64,000 nucleotides of DNA from Nyssa sinensis (Eukaryota; Streptophyta; Magnoliopsida; Cornales; Nyssaceae). Below are positions 1 through 10,505 of the stretch, one piece after another. The notes beneath the pieces were generated by a model. That model had not been told where the DNA came from. It did not search any database and worked only from the letters and a program-made list of their open reading frames with translations. Each line of letters opens with the position of its first letter. Within the stretch, counting starts at the first letter, position 1. The stretch is from assembly GCA_008638375.1 (NCBI GenBank), contig CM018035.1:23882307-23946306 (forward strand), given 5' to 3'. Position numbers and translations under genes: made by a program.

Positions 1-431
1 TTACAGTATCATGAACATAAACTTGCTACTGTAGCATTAATAAATGAAATCCAGCATGTAAGACTCAGAATTGGTAACTGAAGGATCAAACAAATACTTG
101 TAAATACATGAATGTGGCTACAACCTCCCATGGCTATCTTGACTATGCCGCATAATTATTTGGGGCCATGGAACCAAGACCTTAGAAACTTCTTTTGTAT
201 ATTTTGGGATGCTTCCATAACACCCAGTGAGGCAAACTGAAGGCAGAGGCATCAACATTTGCACTTGGTTTCAGAAAAAAAAAAAAAAAAAAAACAAAAA
301 CAAAAAACAAAACAAAGAAGAAGAAAAGCAATTCACACTTTTTTTTTTCATTCGGTAAAGTTAGTGTATTATAAATAAGGCGCTTGATGGGGGCGAATCC
401 ATAATTACAAAAAAGGGAGGGGGGCACAAAA

Positions 432-466
<35 letters not shown>

Positions 467-1939
467 CACATTAAGAAAACTGATGGGGATAAAAAAGAGT
501 GGATAACTTGACCATCTACAAAAAAAGGGCATAATTACCAAAATTTTCAAGCACACTGTAGGGCTTAAACTTAGTTTCACAAAGTTAGTGATACAGACCA
601 GAACATATATTTCCAAGTTCTATAAACACTACAAAAATAGCATACTAAAAATCACCACCCACAGCATTGCTTGCTTGCTAAAAATCACAGACATGGGACA
701 TAGATACGACACAAGAAGGACACACGGAAACGGCACTTCTCAAAAAAATTAGACACAGATATGTCAAAGATACGTTAAATATTTTTTTATTGTTTTATAT
801 GACCATACAATAAAAATTTAATATTATTTCAATCAAAATTAGAATAAAAGAACATAAATCATAACAATATTATTAAGATATCAAAATAACAAATTCATTA
901 AATAAACATTCAAGAACTTCTTCATTTAATCATTAGCATCCATGATCCAAGTTCCAAAAAAATATTCTAGCCACTACACAAACATTTATATATATATATA
1001 TATATATAAAGAAGAAAAAAAACAAAAGAGAAGCAGAGAAAAATGAGGGAAAATCCAAAAAAAAAAAAAAATGAAGAACAAAAAGATCTAAAAATCGTAT
1101 CCCAAAATTGTTCAAAACGTGTTTCCAGTACTCATCCGAAATTTAAAAAAATAAAAATAAATCGGACACTCTTTTTTTGCTTGGCTGACGTGTCCAAACG
1201 TGTCCATGTCTGACATATGTCCAACACTGATACGTGAGACAAAATAGAATGTTCATGCTTCATAACTTACTAATATCTCCTTCAATACACCCCTAATGAC
1301 GAACTTTCTATGTTTGATGTGGGAAAATAGTGTAGCCTACAATTGATTTTTGTGTTTATTATGGATAAGAGGTAGAAGAAAGGATATTTGATTTCTTAAC
1401 TCAAATGTGTTGGAATTGGCTTGATTTTGTAATCATGATGTTGCAGGAATTTCAGGGTTTGATTGTTGAAAATTCCGGACAGCGGCTACCTAGAGGTTTC
1501 AGGTGTGAAATCAAAGGCCAAAAGGCACGAAGAGGGTCAAGGCTGATTAGGGCTTGGTACGGTTGAGTTTTGGGATAAAATAAGGACTATTCTAAGGCCA
1601 AGGACCATAACCTGTAAATAGTATTTAAAGAGAAAGATGAGGAGGATAAGAAAAAGAATATCTAGGAAACGCACCTAAGGAGTTTTTGGTACTCACCTCT
1701 TAAGGCAAGGTTGCTTCACAAATCAAAAAATCTCAAATTCTCGTAACTCAAGTCTTGTTGAATTAAATGACTGCATATGTATATATACACACTACTGCAG
1801 CAATCCTACTCTGAAACTTTAACTATTAAGATAATTCTAGACCTAGAAGATCCCACTTACAATGACCCAATAACAAGATTCAAAATGAGACTCATGCATC
1901 ATTACTAAAGCCAATGTCCAGCAACTCAGGAAATTATCA
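1..1939. other. AT-rich intergenic DNA, no supported gene
   Basis: No reading frame here resembles a known protein. The stretch holds homopolymer A runs, a CA/TA microsatellite and scattered AT-rich DNA. On the minus strand, positions 273-182 read as a short exon-like segment after a long pyrimidine tract and end in a stop. I could not match it to any family, so it is not called as a gene. Confidence 0.5.
431..469. repeat. (CA)n-(TA)n microsatellite
   Basis: A run of CA dinucleotides passes directly into TA dinucleotides. Compound CA/TA tracts of this kind recur in the window, including inside the long LTRs. Confidence 0.9.
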
Positions 1940-2075
1940 AAATACGGTTGACTCCTAAGACCTAACAAAACATAAGCTTGAGTAGTATCTCGTCCATCTC
2001 CCAAATAAGAGGTTGAGGATTCAAGTCTCAATTGGGACAAGTAGGTGTGTGTGTCTTACAAACAAAAAAAAAAAA
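1940..2075 (+). repeat. SINE-like (tRNA-derived) element
   Basis: The segment has a box A-like stretch (GCTTGAGTAGTATC, about 1976-1990) and a box B-like stretch (AGGATTCAAGTCT, about 2015-2027). It is followed by a T/G-rich tail and a poly-A run at about 2066-2077. This order (pol III boxes, body, A tail) is that of plant SINEs. Both boxes are degenerate and no target duplication was confirmed. Confidence 0.5.
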
Positions 2076-2654
2076 CTATATTGGCAGCAAAGTAACCTAA
2101 ATTAACACAAAATAAGAATGGAATTAAATATAAACTTGAGCACATGATGTCTCAAGTACACTCCATGCAAAATCCCGCATTTGCTCTTCTTCTACTTTAA
2201 AGTTTAAATATCATACATCACTCTTGCCCACACTAAAAGAAAGCTTGAGCTTGACTTTTGTAATGCTATAGCCTATAGCATAATAAATCAAGAGCAGCGA
2301 ACTTGCCTTCTTCAAGGCTTTAAATCCCAAAGTTGATTCGACATGCGTAGCACCTTTTGAAGCAACAATGACAACACTGGGAAACCCACTTTTGCCATTC
2401 ACCATTCAATTTGAAAAGATGAAATTAATGAAGGAATAGCTTACATTCGGAGATCATTAGATTGACTCCGAGTGAAAAATTCAGCTGCTAATGCTTTGCT
2501 TTGACTTCAATGGTTTAATCATTGTATTCAACTTGCTCATTTATAGTTTCCCCAAGTTTTTTTAACAATCTCAACTTTTGTTTCCCAACATAAACACCCT
2601 CAATCCCTCATACAATCTGCTTCAACAAGACAAGGCATCAGCATTGAAGTCAAG

Positions 2655-2765
2655 CAACAAGTAAAAAAAAAAATGTTTTGATAGGTAAGTGGCCGTTGAG
2701 GTGGGAATTGAACCCGGGACCTTAGGGATTTAACCCAAGCCTCTTCCCAACACATTCAACCCAGG
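2655..2765 (-). repeat. SINE-like element, minus strand
   Basis: Read on the minus strand, a box B-like motif (GGGTTCAATTCCC, about 2703-2715) is followed by CTTACCTATCAAAA and a homopolymer. The 3' motif is nearly identical to the 3' end of the LINE at 14225-14240 (CTTACTTATCAAAA). That is expected if a SINE borrows the machinery of that LINE family. Box A and the exact 5' end are unclear. Confidence 0.45.
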
Positions 2766-4225
2766 GATTAAGGATTAAAAGATTTTAATTCAAGGAGGTA
2801 TCATTAATGGGATATTACCTAAAAAAAAGCAACTACAATGGCCTCCAAAATAACTTAGCAAAGCTTGGATGGAACTCAGCAAGTTGTCCAATCAATTAAA
2901 AGTCTCAAAGGTGCCTTTAATTGGATACTGAAGTAAGATTTTTTAAACCCAATGGTCTAATTGGTAAGTGGAATCAGAATTCCCAAAAAAAAAAAAAAAT
3001 CAAATTCAGCTGAAATTTAACTGAAATTATAATTTCATTGTTTGGGTCATAGTACCCGGGCCGGATATTACCCCAACAGGGGAGGTGTTTCATTGGTTCA
3101 ACCATGGGTCAACCATTTAAACCACTCATTATAAATAAAGGTAATTTAAAAAAAAAAAAATTTAAATATGCTACTAAATATATATGATATTAAATTTGAT
3201 ATCATGTTTACTACAAACTGAACGTAACTCCATGGTTAAGATGGCTTGAATCATGCTGAATGCTCAGGTTTGACTCCCTTCAAGTGCATTACTGTATAAC
3301 TTTTTAAAAGGGAAGTAATAAGTGTGTAGGTACACGGTTCATCACAAAGACTGGATTGACAATGTTAGCCTCTCATTGGTGCTGACGTGGATTGGGATGG
3401 CAAGTCTTGCTACCATTGAATCACCTCTCAACGCAGTTCTTAGGGTTATGTGGCTTGATAGCTAAAGTATGTCACCTTACCTCATGTTAATTCTACAGCA
3501 GACCTTGGTCTTTCAAGAGAGAGAGTTACCCTTCTAATGTCTTATTGGACACATGGAGTCATTGCCATAATGTCGCTTTACCTATGTGCAACTATCAAAT
3601 GCTATTCACAAACAAATCATGTGCACCAATTAATATAAATAGTTGTGCTTCGCACTTTGCTGAAAAAGCTATTGTAGTTAGTATTATGCATGAGAGGTAA
3701 ACTCGTATAACTTCTTTTGTATTTCTCGAGCCAAGCACGTAATTCTGCCCTCCTATCTCTCTCTCTCTCTCCCACTATAGATTGCTTCAACTTTCACCCT
3801 CCAATCATCCTAGGAATCCTATAAATCTTCCAATTGCATTGTAGTTGTAACGCACTCCCCACTTTACCTCTCATCTACAAAGAGTAACTAGTTCAACTGA
3901 CCTGCTCATTCCAATTCAATAAAAACCAGGCCTGTTTTGCCAACTCAATGCAGTTACTACACTTTTCCTGCAAAAGCAATCTAATTAAAGAATCAAACCA
4001 ATCTATTGGCTGATTTCCAATTCAACCAATGTCGGTTTGGTCCAATTCTAATAACAATGGTTCGGATGACTCAAGTATTGTGGATATAGAAGTAAATTTT
4101 TATTAAGAAAAAACGATAGGAAAATTTGAGATGAAGAAACAATAAAAAGAATACGAGAAGCAAAAAGATTTCTTGTGCAAATTAAATGACCAAAAAACAT
4201 AATCTAAAAAAAGGAACAAAAGCAA
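2766..4225. other. Intergenic DNA without recognised gene
   Basis: I see no supported coding region. A segment at about 3225-3320 has a box B-like motif (CAGGTTTGACTCCC) and may be another decayed SINE. A CT-repeat lies near 3757-3770. Confidence 0.4.
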
Positions 4226-4227
4226 AA

Positions 4228-4383
4228 CTCAACTCAACTCAACAAAGCCTTAACCCAACTATTTGGGGTCAGCTACAGGAATCTTGCCCCGTTATTCTGC
4301 TCTATCTAAGACCATCCCCTCAGTTAGACCACACATTATTATTTTTTTTTACTATCTCTACTAAAATTAATTTTGGTCGCCCC
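4228..4383 (-). mobile_element. RTE-type LINE, 3' end segment
   Basis: Read on the minus strand, this encodes a degenerate version of the C-terminus of plant RTE (non-LTR) polyproteins. It begins with GRPK-LILVEIV, continues with LTEGMVLDRAE-stop-RGKIPVADP, and ends in a GTTGAGTTGAG simple-repeat tail instead of poly-A. The motifs DRAEWRKRIHVADPN and the TTG-repeat tail are typical of this family from general knowledge. At least one Trp codon has become a stop. The segment abuts an oppositely oriented piece of the same element at about 4383. Confidence 0.75.
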
Positions 4384-4577
4384 AAAATGAGGGTGTTGAG
4401 ATAGATATGTAGTAAGACAAGAAAAAGATAAAATTAAAAATAACACATTCGTGAGACGGAAGGAACAGCACCTATAACCTATAGGAGATAAAATAAGAGA
4501 AAACTGATTAAGGAGGTATGGCCTTGTACAACCAAACCAGTAAATGCACCGGTAGCCAGTAGGAAAGAACGACATGG
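4384..4577 (+). mobile_element. RTE-type LINE, inverted 5' segment
   Basis: Read on the plus strand, this matches the RTE region just upstream of the segment at 4228-4383. It reads MRVLR-stop-IC, then RKDKIKNKHIRET, APIT, DKIREN-stop-LRRYGLVQ and PVNAPVA, with two or three frame changes. In a normal element these residues precede the GRGRPK and DRAEWRK blocks on the same strand. Here they lie on the opposite strand, so the 5' part is inverted relative to the 3' end. Confidence 0.65.
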
Positions 4578-4844
4578 ATCAATCACCTCTAATGAAATTT
4601 AAGGATTTAAATTGTCAGATCCTCTCAATGTTTCCTGCAACAGGATGATTCAAGGAAACCTTAATTTTCAGTAAAGATGGAAAGCACTTGAAAAGCAATT
4701 ATGAACTTCTTGAATGGTAAGAACCTCCTCTTTTTTCTTTTTCTTTTTTGCTCCAGGCCCCCAAAATTGAATGGTGCGAAATATGCAAGTAAGTTTTGGT
4801 GCAGAGAATGCTAATAAGAAGAAGGGAAAATTAGAAATTTTACA

Positions 4845-6520
4845 GAGCACTATTTGGACTAGGCTTTGCGTTGATTGTGAGTCTTTATTTATAATTTTTC
4901 TAAGTTAATATTTTGTTGGTCATCTTTTTTTTTTTTTAAGCAAGTTTTAGGAGTCAAGAGCGTCTTGGAAATTTCAAAATTTGTTGGAATTGGGCTGGAG
5001 TTGGTTTTAGAAAATTGAAGATTGTTTAATGTGTAATACAACCTTACCTTAGGGGGTGACTCTTACACATCATTTGGTTTGTTAATCGAAGGAAGATGAG
5101 GAGAAGGTGGGGAGGAGAAAGAAAGAGAAAAGGAAAAAAGAAGGAATTTTATAAATTTCAGTTTTTTGGTTAAAGAGAAGAAGTGGACAGAAAAGAAGAG
5201 AAGAGATAAGGTGAGAATCATGTATGCCTCATTTTATATACTTATACATGCACCTAAACATTGTACTTTCTCTTCAAATCACCCCATTTTGGGGCTGATG
5301 GTTTTTGTGGGCTCAAAAAGAAAGACTTTTTTCCTAATCATTTTATTTCTTCTCTCTCCTCATTTACTAAACCAAACCATTGAAAGAAGGGCGTTTTAAA
5401 AATTTATCTTATCTTAACTCTTACTAGTGTGTTGAGGAATTCTAGGTTGGATTTCTAGATTATTTTGTTCTTCGTTTCCTTCCCTACTCTTCTTCTTTTC
5501 TTTTATTATTATTCTCAAAACAATCACAATTTCAGCACAAAAATCACAAAATACTCATGTCAAGAACTTCCCGGACATGTTTCTTTAAAAATCCTGCAAC
5601 CTGACATTTCTTAAATTAAGCCAATTCCCTTCCTTTTTGAAGCCCAAACCATAGAACTTCTCTTTAACCTTATAAAACCCTAACCCTACAAGCTTCCAAT
5701 AACCAAAACCCACCACAAAACCAAATGTAAGCATCTTTATTAAGGTTTACAAAAGCTATCCTGCATCGGTAAGAAAAAGGGCAAATTGGACCTTGTGTAA
5801 TTAAGCTTTGGACTTTGTGTAAGAATGTGGGGGAGAATGATGAAGAGACGCTATTGGAAAATATTAGAGCACTATTTGGACCTTGTATAATTAAACTTTG
5901 CATTGATTCTGAATCTTTATTTATATTTTTTGCAAGTTAGTATGCTGCTAGCCATCTTTTCTTTTCTTTTTTATTGGTATGCTGCTAGCCATCTTTATTT
6001 TATCAAGTTTTAGGAGTCAACTGTTTCTAGATAATTACAAAATTTGTTGGACATGGGCTGGAGTTGAGTTTAAGAGGATTGAAGATAAATGTGTAACACA
6101 ACCTTATCTTAGGGGGTGATTCTTAAAGAATTCTAGGTGGGATTCCTAGATCGATCTTTAAGTTTACAATTCTCGGGTTACTGTAGACAGCCCCAAAATA
6201 ACAACCGCTTATGACACCAAAACCCCAGTAGCAAGTTAAATCAACCCTAAGCCTTTCCCCTTACCCTTTGCCCATTAATTTAGCACCTAATATCTTAATA
6301 CACTTGCTATCCAGCATTTCTAGCAACACTTTCTTGAATTTCCTGCAACCTATCACCTCAAAATTCAAGCCAAATTCATTTCCTTTTACTTCCCAAAAGC
6401 TACGACTTTCATTCTATATTTTAAATCCCTAGACCTACAAGCTTTCCACAACCTAAACCCACCACAAAACCATCTCTAGGCAACTTCATTCAAAATTTCC
6501 TAAAACTGTTCTACATCAGT
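4845..6520. repeat. Old local duplication (two block pairs)
   Basis: Two blocks are repeated in direct orientation. The block at about 4850-5070 is repeated at about 5870-6130, with shared segments such as AAGTTTTAGGAGTCAA, TTTGTTGGA..GGGCTGGAGTTG and ACAACCTTA.CTTAGGGGGTGA. The block at about 5640-5770 is repeated at about 6385-6520, sharing CCTACAAGCTT.CCA and ACCCACCACAAAACCA. Divergence is high, so the duplication is old. No protein is encoded. Confidence 0.6.
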
Positions 6521-7137
6521 TTGGAATCAAAGGTTATAGGAAAGATCTTCCCTGCACTTTATCCTACATCAAGTTCAACATCCAAAAAATTTGGTGCTCC
6601 CAAGAAATATCTATTATTTGTATCTAGATGTAGGGGTGCAACTTGGGCGGGCTAACCCGAGCCCGGCCCGAGCCCAACGCAATTTTTTTAGGGCTTGGGC
6701 TGTATCTTTTATATCTCGGGACGGCCTGGGGGGAAAACCCTCAGCCTGACCTCAATTCGGGCTGGGCCAAGACTAAAGCAAGTACAGCCCAAGCCCAACC
6801 CAAGCCCAAGTTCACATACATATATATTTATTCTAAACATGTTCTCACAGTAAAGTAGCTGAGAAACAACCCTGGACGAATGCTATTTGCCACATGTTCT
6901 TGTGAAGTTATATATAAACACAACTCATTTTACTCTTGCCATCAATGTGGGACGGTTGCAAAATATAAGAATGCCCAGATCAAGTCTCAAGCCAGCTACT
7001 GCTATATATGATGATATGTAGTCTGTACTGCTACAACATAGAAGAGACAAAATTGTTGAAACAAACTTGAAGCTACTATTCTAATCCCACGCTTCCCCAT
7101 GAGTTCAAATCTATGTTGCTTATAGATGATGCTACAA

Positions 7138-8139
7138 CAGGGCCGGCTCAAGCATAAAGCGAGTAAATCAATCGCTTTAGACCCCACTATCAAAGAAAGC
7201 CTCAAATTTTGTATACATCTATAGTACACTTCAATTAAAAATAGAAGTATAATTAAAAATAGAAGTGTAAGGCACATAAAAGTCCAAGTCTTACAAAAAC
7301 AAACAAAAAAAAACCCATAAATATCTATATCAAGAAAAACAATTTTAACGGATTATATCTAATACAAAAAAAAAAAAATTGGCAAAACAAAATAAAAGTA
7401 AAAAATAAAAATAAAAAGTTGAACTGTTAACTAATATTGTAACATTATAGAACGCGAATTGTAATTGACATATATAATACTTGAACTTAATTATAATTGG
7501 TTAATATATATATATATATATGTATATTAGTAATAGATTTACTAATACCATGACATTGCAATTTGAATAGGAATACAATATTTAATAAAGTTAGTCTAAT
7601 ACTAAGTATAATATTATTAATACTACACAACTAAAACTACAACTAGTAGAAGGTGAATCATAATTGGTATATATAATACTAGAACTCAATTGTAATTGGT
7701 ATGTATCTCTCTCTCTCTCTCTCAAGTAATAGATTTATTAATACCATGAACGTTGTAAATTTGCAATTGGAATTGAAATACAATATTTAATAAATTTACT
7801 AATACTAGGTAAAGTTTTAATTGAAATAGAAAATATACAATATTCTTATTGATAATACCTGTGACAGTTATTTCTATAGAAATAATTTTTAAAAAATTAA
7901 AATTGATAAAATCCCACCTAAGATTAATTACATTATAAGAAAGATTATGTGAATTAATTATACTATCAATAGAAAAGTATATGTTAGCAACATTTGATTA
8001 CAAAAACTTAATTAATAAATTTGTATCTTAATCTTAAGATTAATTTTTAAATAAATTTTTGTTAATATTAATACTAAAAAATAAAAGGCCTCAATTAGAT
8101 TTGTCACTTTAGGCCTCAAATTGTCTCGAGCCGGCCCTG
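7138..8139. mobile_element. Non-autonomous hAT-type transposon (nested)
   Basis: The ends are CAGGGCCGGCTCAAG (7138-7152) and, reading in from 8139 on the other strand, CAGGGCCGGCTCGAG, with 14 of 15 equal. The flanking 8-bp repeats are tgctacaa (7130-7137) and tcctacaa (8140-8147). CAGGGCCGG termini with 8-bp duplications are known from plant hAT elements. It carries only AT-rich non-coding DNA and AGGCCTCAA-like subterminal motifs. Its position inside the 6631-9061 element shows that it arrived later. Confidence 0.82.
7455..7808. repeat. ~197-bp tandem duplication in inner hAT
   Basis: The block from about 7455 to 7605 is repeated at about 7652-7808. Both copies share ATATATAATACT-GAACT-AATT, AGTAATAGATTTA-TAATACCATGA and ATACAATATTTAATAAA. 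A (TA)n tract in the first copy is replaced by a (CT)n tract in the second. Confidence 0.7.
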
Positions 8140-9339
8140 TCCTACAACTCAACTGATATATTCTATAATATATTCTACAATATATTTTACATGTATTGTA
8201 TGCTACAACTCAACTGATCTAATACATATATAATATATTCTCCTCTTAAATATATTATATATGTAGAATATACATACATTCATACATATAGCGAACTACG
8301 CTCTCAAGCACAATGGATCAGAAGTTTCTCTCTATTACGATCTTCACAAAATGGCCCCAATGATTATCATGTCATCTAATCTCCACACCAAGTAGCAACC
8401 TATAGTAGACCACCAGAATTTCAGTTCAATATGCTTCCCAGAGTCCTTGTTGAAGATAAATTAGTAGAGATTGTTGTTATCCAAACCCTAGACCCCTTTA
8501 TTTAGGATTTCTTTGCTTGATCCCTTCAAGATAATGATGGGGACTTTCATTACCTACCCACAAAATCCATTAGCAGAAACCTTGCTAGAACAAGAATTTA
8601 CAATTGATTTCACTAATGAGAAATTCATACAACAGGTTCTCATGCCCTAACTTCTCCATCCTTAATTAATTCTCTCCTCCATAATCATCTCTTGAAGTTA
8701 GTTGAGAACTTCTTGTTCGGTTGCAGTCGTCCCACATCGAATACGAAACAAAATACTCAGGTTCTATTGTTCTATAAAAGGTCGTCCCTTTTAACAAGTA
8801 TACAAGTTAAGGAGGCTTTTCACGGTGAATTTTTGACAGTTGTAAAGCTTTAAAAAAATAAATGAATTATGTTTAAAATTTAATAGTTTGTCGAGGCATC
8901 GGCAACCCAAGCGAGCCCGAATATATTTTCGGGATGGGCTTGGGTTTATGTATTAAGATTTAAACTCGGGCTCGGGACAGGCTTAGGCTAAATGTTTTAG
9001 TGTTCAGGTTGGGCTTGGGCGCATCTCAACCTGAGGCCGGCCCGCCCGAGTTGCACCCCTATCAAGATGGTAGATAAATTAAGTGACACCCTACAGTAAG
9101 TAGAGGAGAAAAAAAAGCCTAGAGAGAGAAAAGGAGGAGCTTGTTTTACTGGAAAAGAGTCATAAAAATAGCACAGCAAGTGATGTTGCAAGTAAAGAAG
9201 ATATCTTTGTTGGCCAAAGATCCCATTTTCGTTTGATTTTCCATGGATATGGGACTGAGAATAGATAATTGTGTCTCTGTAACTCCTCACAATTCCAGAT
9301 CTTCAGAAATGCCATTTTTTATCCCATCCTAAAGAATTG

Positions 9340-10071
9340 ATGCAATCATTTACATTTATTATCTTGGTCACTCGTCCACCTCTACGAAGTCTATAGCATT
9401 ACATGTCACCCTTCTAGTTTCGAGTGTGAAGCTTGCCAGTTAGGTAAGCATCATAGGATGTCTTTTCCTTTAAGGCAAAACAATCGTCAATCCACTCCTT
9501 TTGAGTTGGTTCAATCCGATGTTTAGGGTCCATCTAGGCATAAGAGGTTGTTAGGATTTTCTTATTTTGTGTCTTTTGTGGATGATCGTTTAATAATGAC
9601 ATGGATATTTTAAATAAAAGATCGATATAAAGTTTTTCTATTTTTCAATTATTTCATAAAAAAGTTGAAACTCAATTTGGTCATCATATTCGTGTTTTAC
9701 AATCTGATAATGCTCTGGAATATGTTAAAGGCTCTCTTCAAACTTATTGTGATGCTCTTGGTACTATGCATTAATCTCCTTGTGCTTGCACACCTCAACA
9801 ATACAGTGTGGATGAACCTAAAAATCAGCATCTTCTTGAGGTTGCTATAACTTTTATGATTCAAATGAATGTTTCTAAACATTTTTAGGTGAATGTTATT
9901 ATTAATGTTTGTTATCTCATTAATCGTATGCCCTCTTATGTCCTTCATGGTGGTATTCCTTATTCTATATTGTTTCCTAATCATTACTTATTCCCTTTAC
10001 CTCCATGCGAGTTTGGTTGTGTTTGCTTTGCGGATAATTTTACTTCAGGGAACGATAGATTGGCTCCTCAA
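9340..10071 (+). pseudogene. copia A GAG-pre-integrase and integrase fragment
   Basis: The frame-corrected translation gives the copia zinc-finger/pre-integrase block (LGHSS, then CEACQLGKHHRMSFPLR), followed by the integrase core. This includes FELVQSDV-stop-GPS (first catalytic Asp; TGG to TAG), SYFVSFVDD, VLQSDNALEY (second Asp), CTPQQYSVDEPKNQHLLE (NGVAERKNRHLLE in intact copies) and FPLPPCEFGCVCFA. It stops at DRLAPQ, exactly where the LINE begins, and the next residues (AIKCVFVGYS) resume at 14264. The catalytic DDE blocks are visible but the frame is broken several times, so this is a pseudogene. Confidence 0.88.
10057..10071 (+). repeat. LINE target-site duplication, left copy
   Basis: AGATTGGCTCCTCAA occurs here and again at 14249-14263 just after the poly-A tail. 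In copia A these bases encode part of the RLAPQ segment of integrase. The right copy continues the same reading frame, which proves that this is the insertion site. Confidence 0.92.
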
Positions 10072-10094
10072 TAGAGCAGGCGGGTGAAGAGGTT

Positions 10095-10505
10095 ATGCTC
10101 TGCCAGGATTCTTCGGTGAATCCAGAAGATTATAATCCGATAGCCATTGTGTTGCCGATTGAGTACTCCAACGACTCCTCCCAGCTTCAGGAGGCGACAG
10201 CTACAGATTTCTGCTGTTATCAACAGGCTCTCACTAATGAATGGGTGCTGCGGAAAATGGGGAAGGTTAGCAAACTCATGGGTGTTCCGTGTGAAGGCTT
10301 TGAAGATCGTCTGCTAGATTTATTTAAGGAAATTGTGCTGAGGAATTCTCTGTTAAGACCGAGCTCCAGAATGGCTTCTAAGAAAGATAAGAAGGACAAG
10401 TCAGCAAAACGTTTGAGAAGAGTTATGAAGGAGTTGTCCTGCTCGGTCAATTATAAGGGCAGCAGGGCGATGGCGGTCTTTACCGATGGCACAACAACAG
10501 ATTAG
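10095..10505 (+). pseudogene. LINE ORF1 (gag-like) C-terminal remnant
   Basis: This open frame of 136 codons contains the block WVLRKMGKVSKLMGVPCEGFED, followed by a Lys-rich segment and KRLRRVMKELSCSVNY. Those blocks stand at the end of ORF1 in plant L1 elements, just before the endonuclease. The N-terminal gag domain and the zinc knuckle are missing because of 5' truncation. The stop overlaps the ORF2 start by about 20 bases. The first Met is probably internal in the complete protein. Confidence 0.7.

Larger units (their letters stand above)
6631..9061. mobile_element. Non-autonomous hAT-type transposon (outer)
   Basis: The ends form a near-perfect terminal inverted repeat: TAGGGGTGCAACTYGGGCGG on the left, and its reverse complement ending at 9061, with 21 of 22 positions equal. 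An 8-bp direct repeat flanks it: tctagatg (6623-6630) and tcaagatg (9062-9069), 7 of 8 equal. Eight-base duplications, a TAGGGGTG-type terminus and clustered GGGCTTGGGC / GCCCGAGCCC subterminal repeats are the signature of hAT elements. No transposase frame is present, so it must have moved in trans. A second hAT is nested inside. Confidence 0.87.

Noticed and set aside
182..273. Exon-like minus-strand segment ending SLPHWVLWKHPKIYKRSF
   Set aside because: It follows a good pyrimidine tract but matches no family I know, and no neighbouring exon is visible.
2211..2405. Minus-strand frame with GFPSVVIVASKGATHVEST
   Set aside because: It looks protein-like but no family was recognised, splice context is weak, and it is not part of PEX3.
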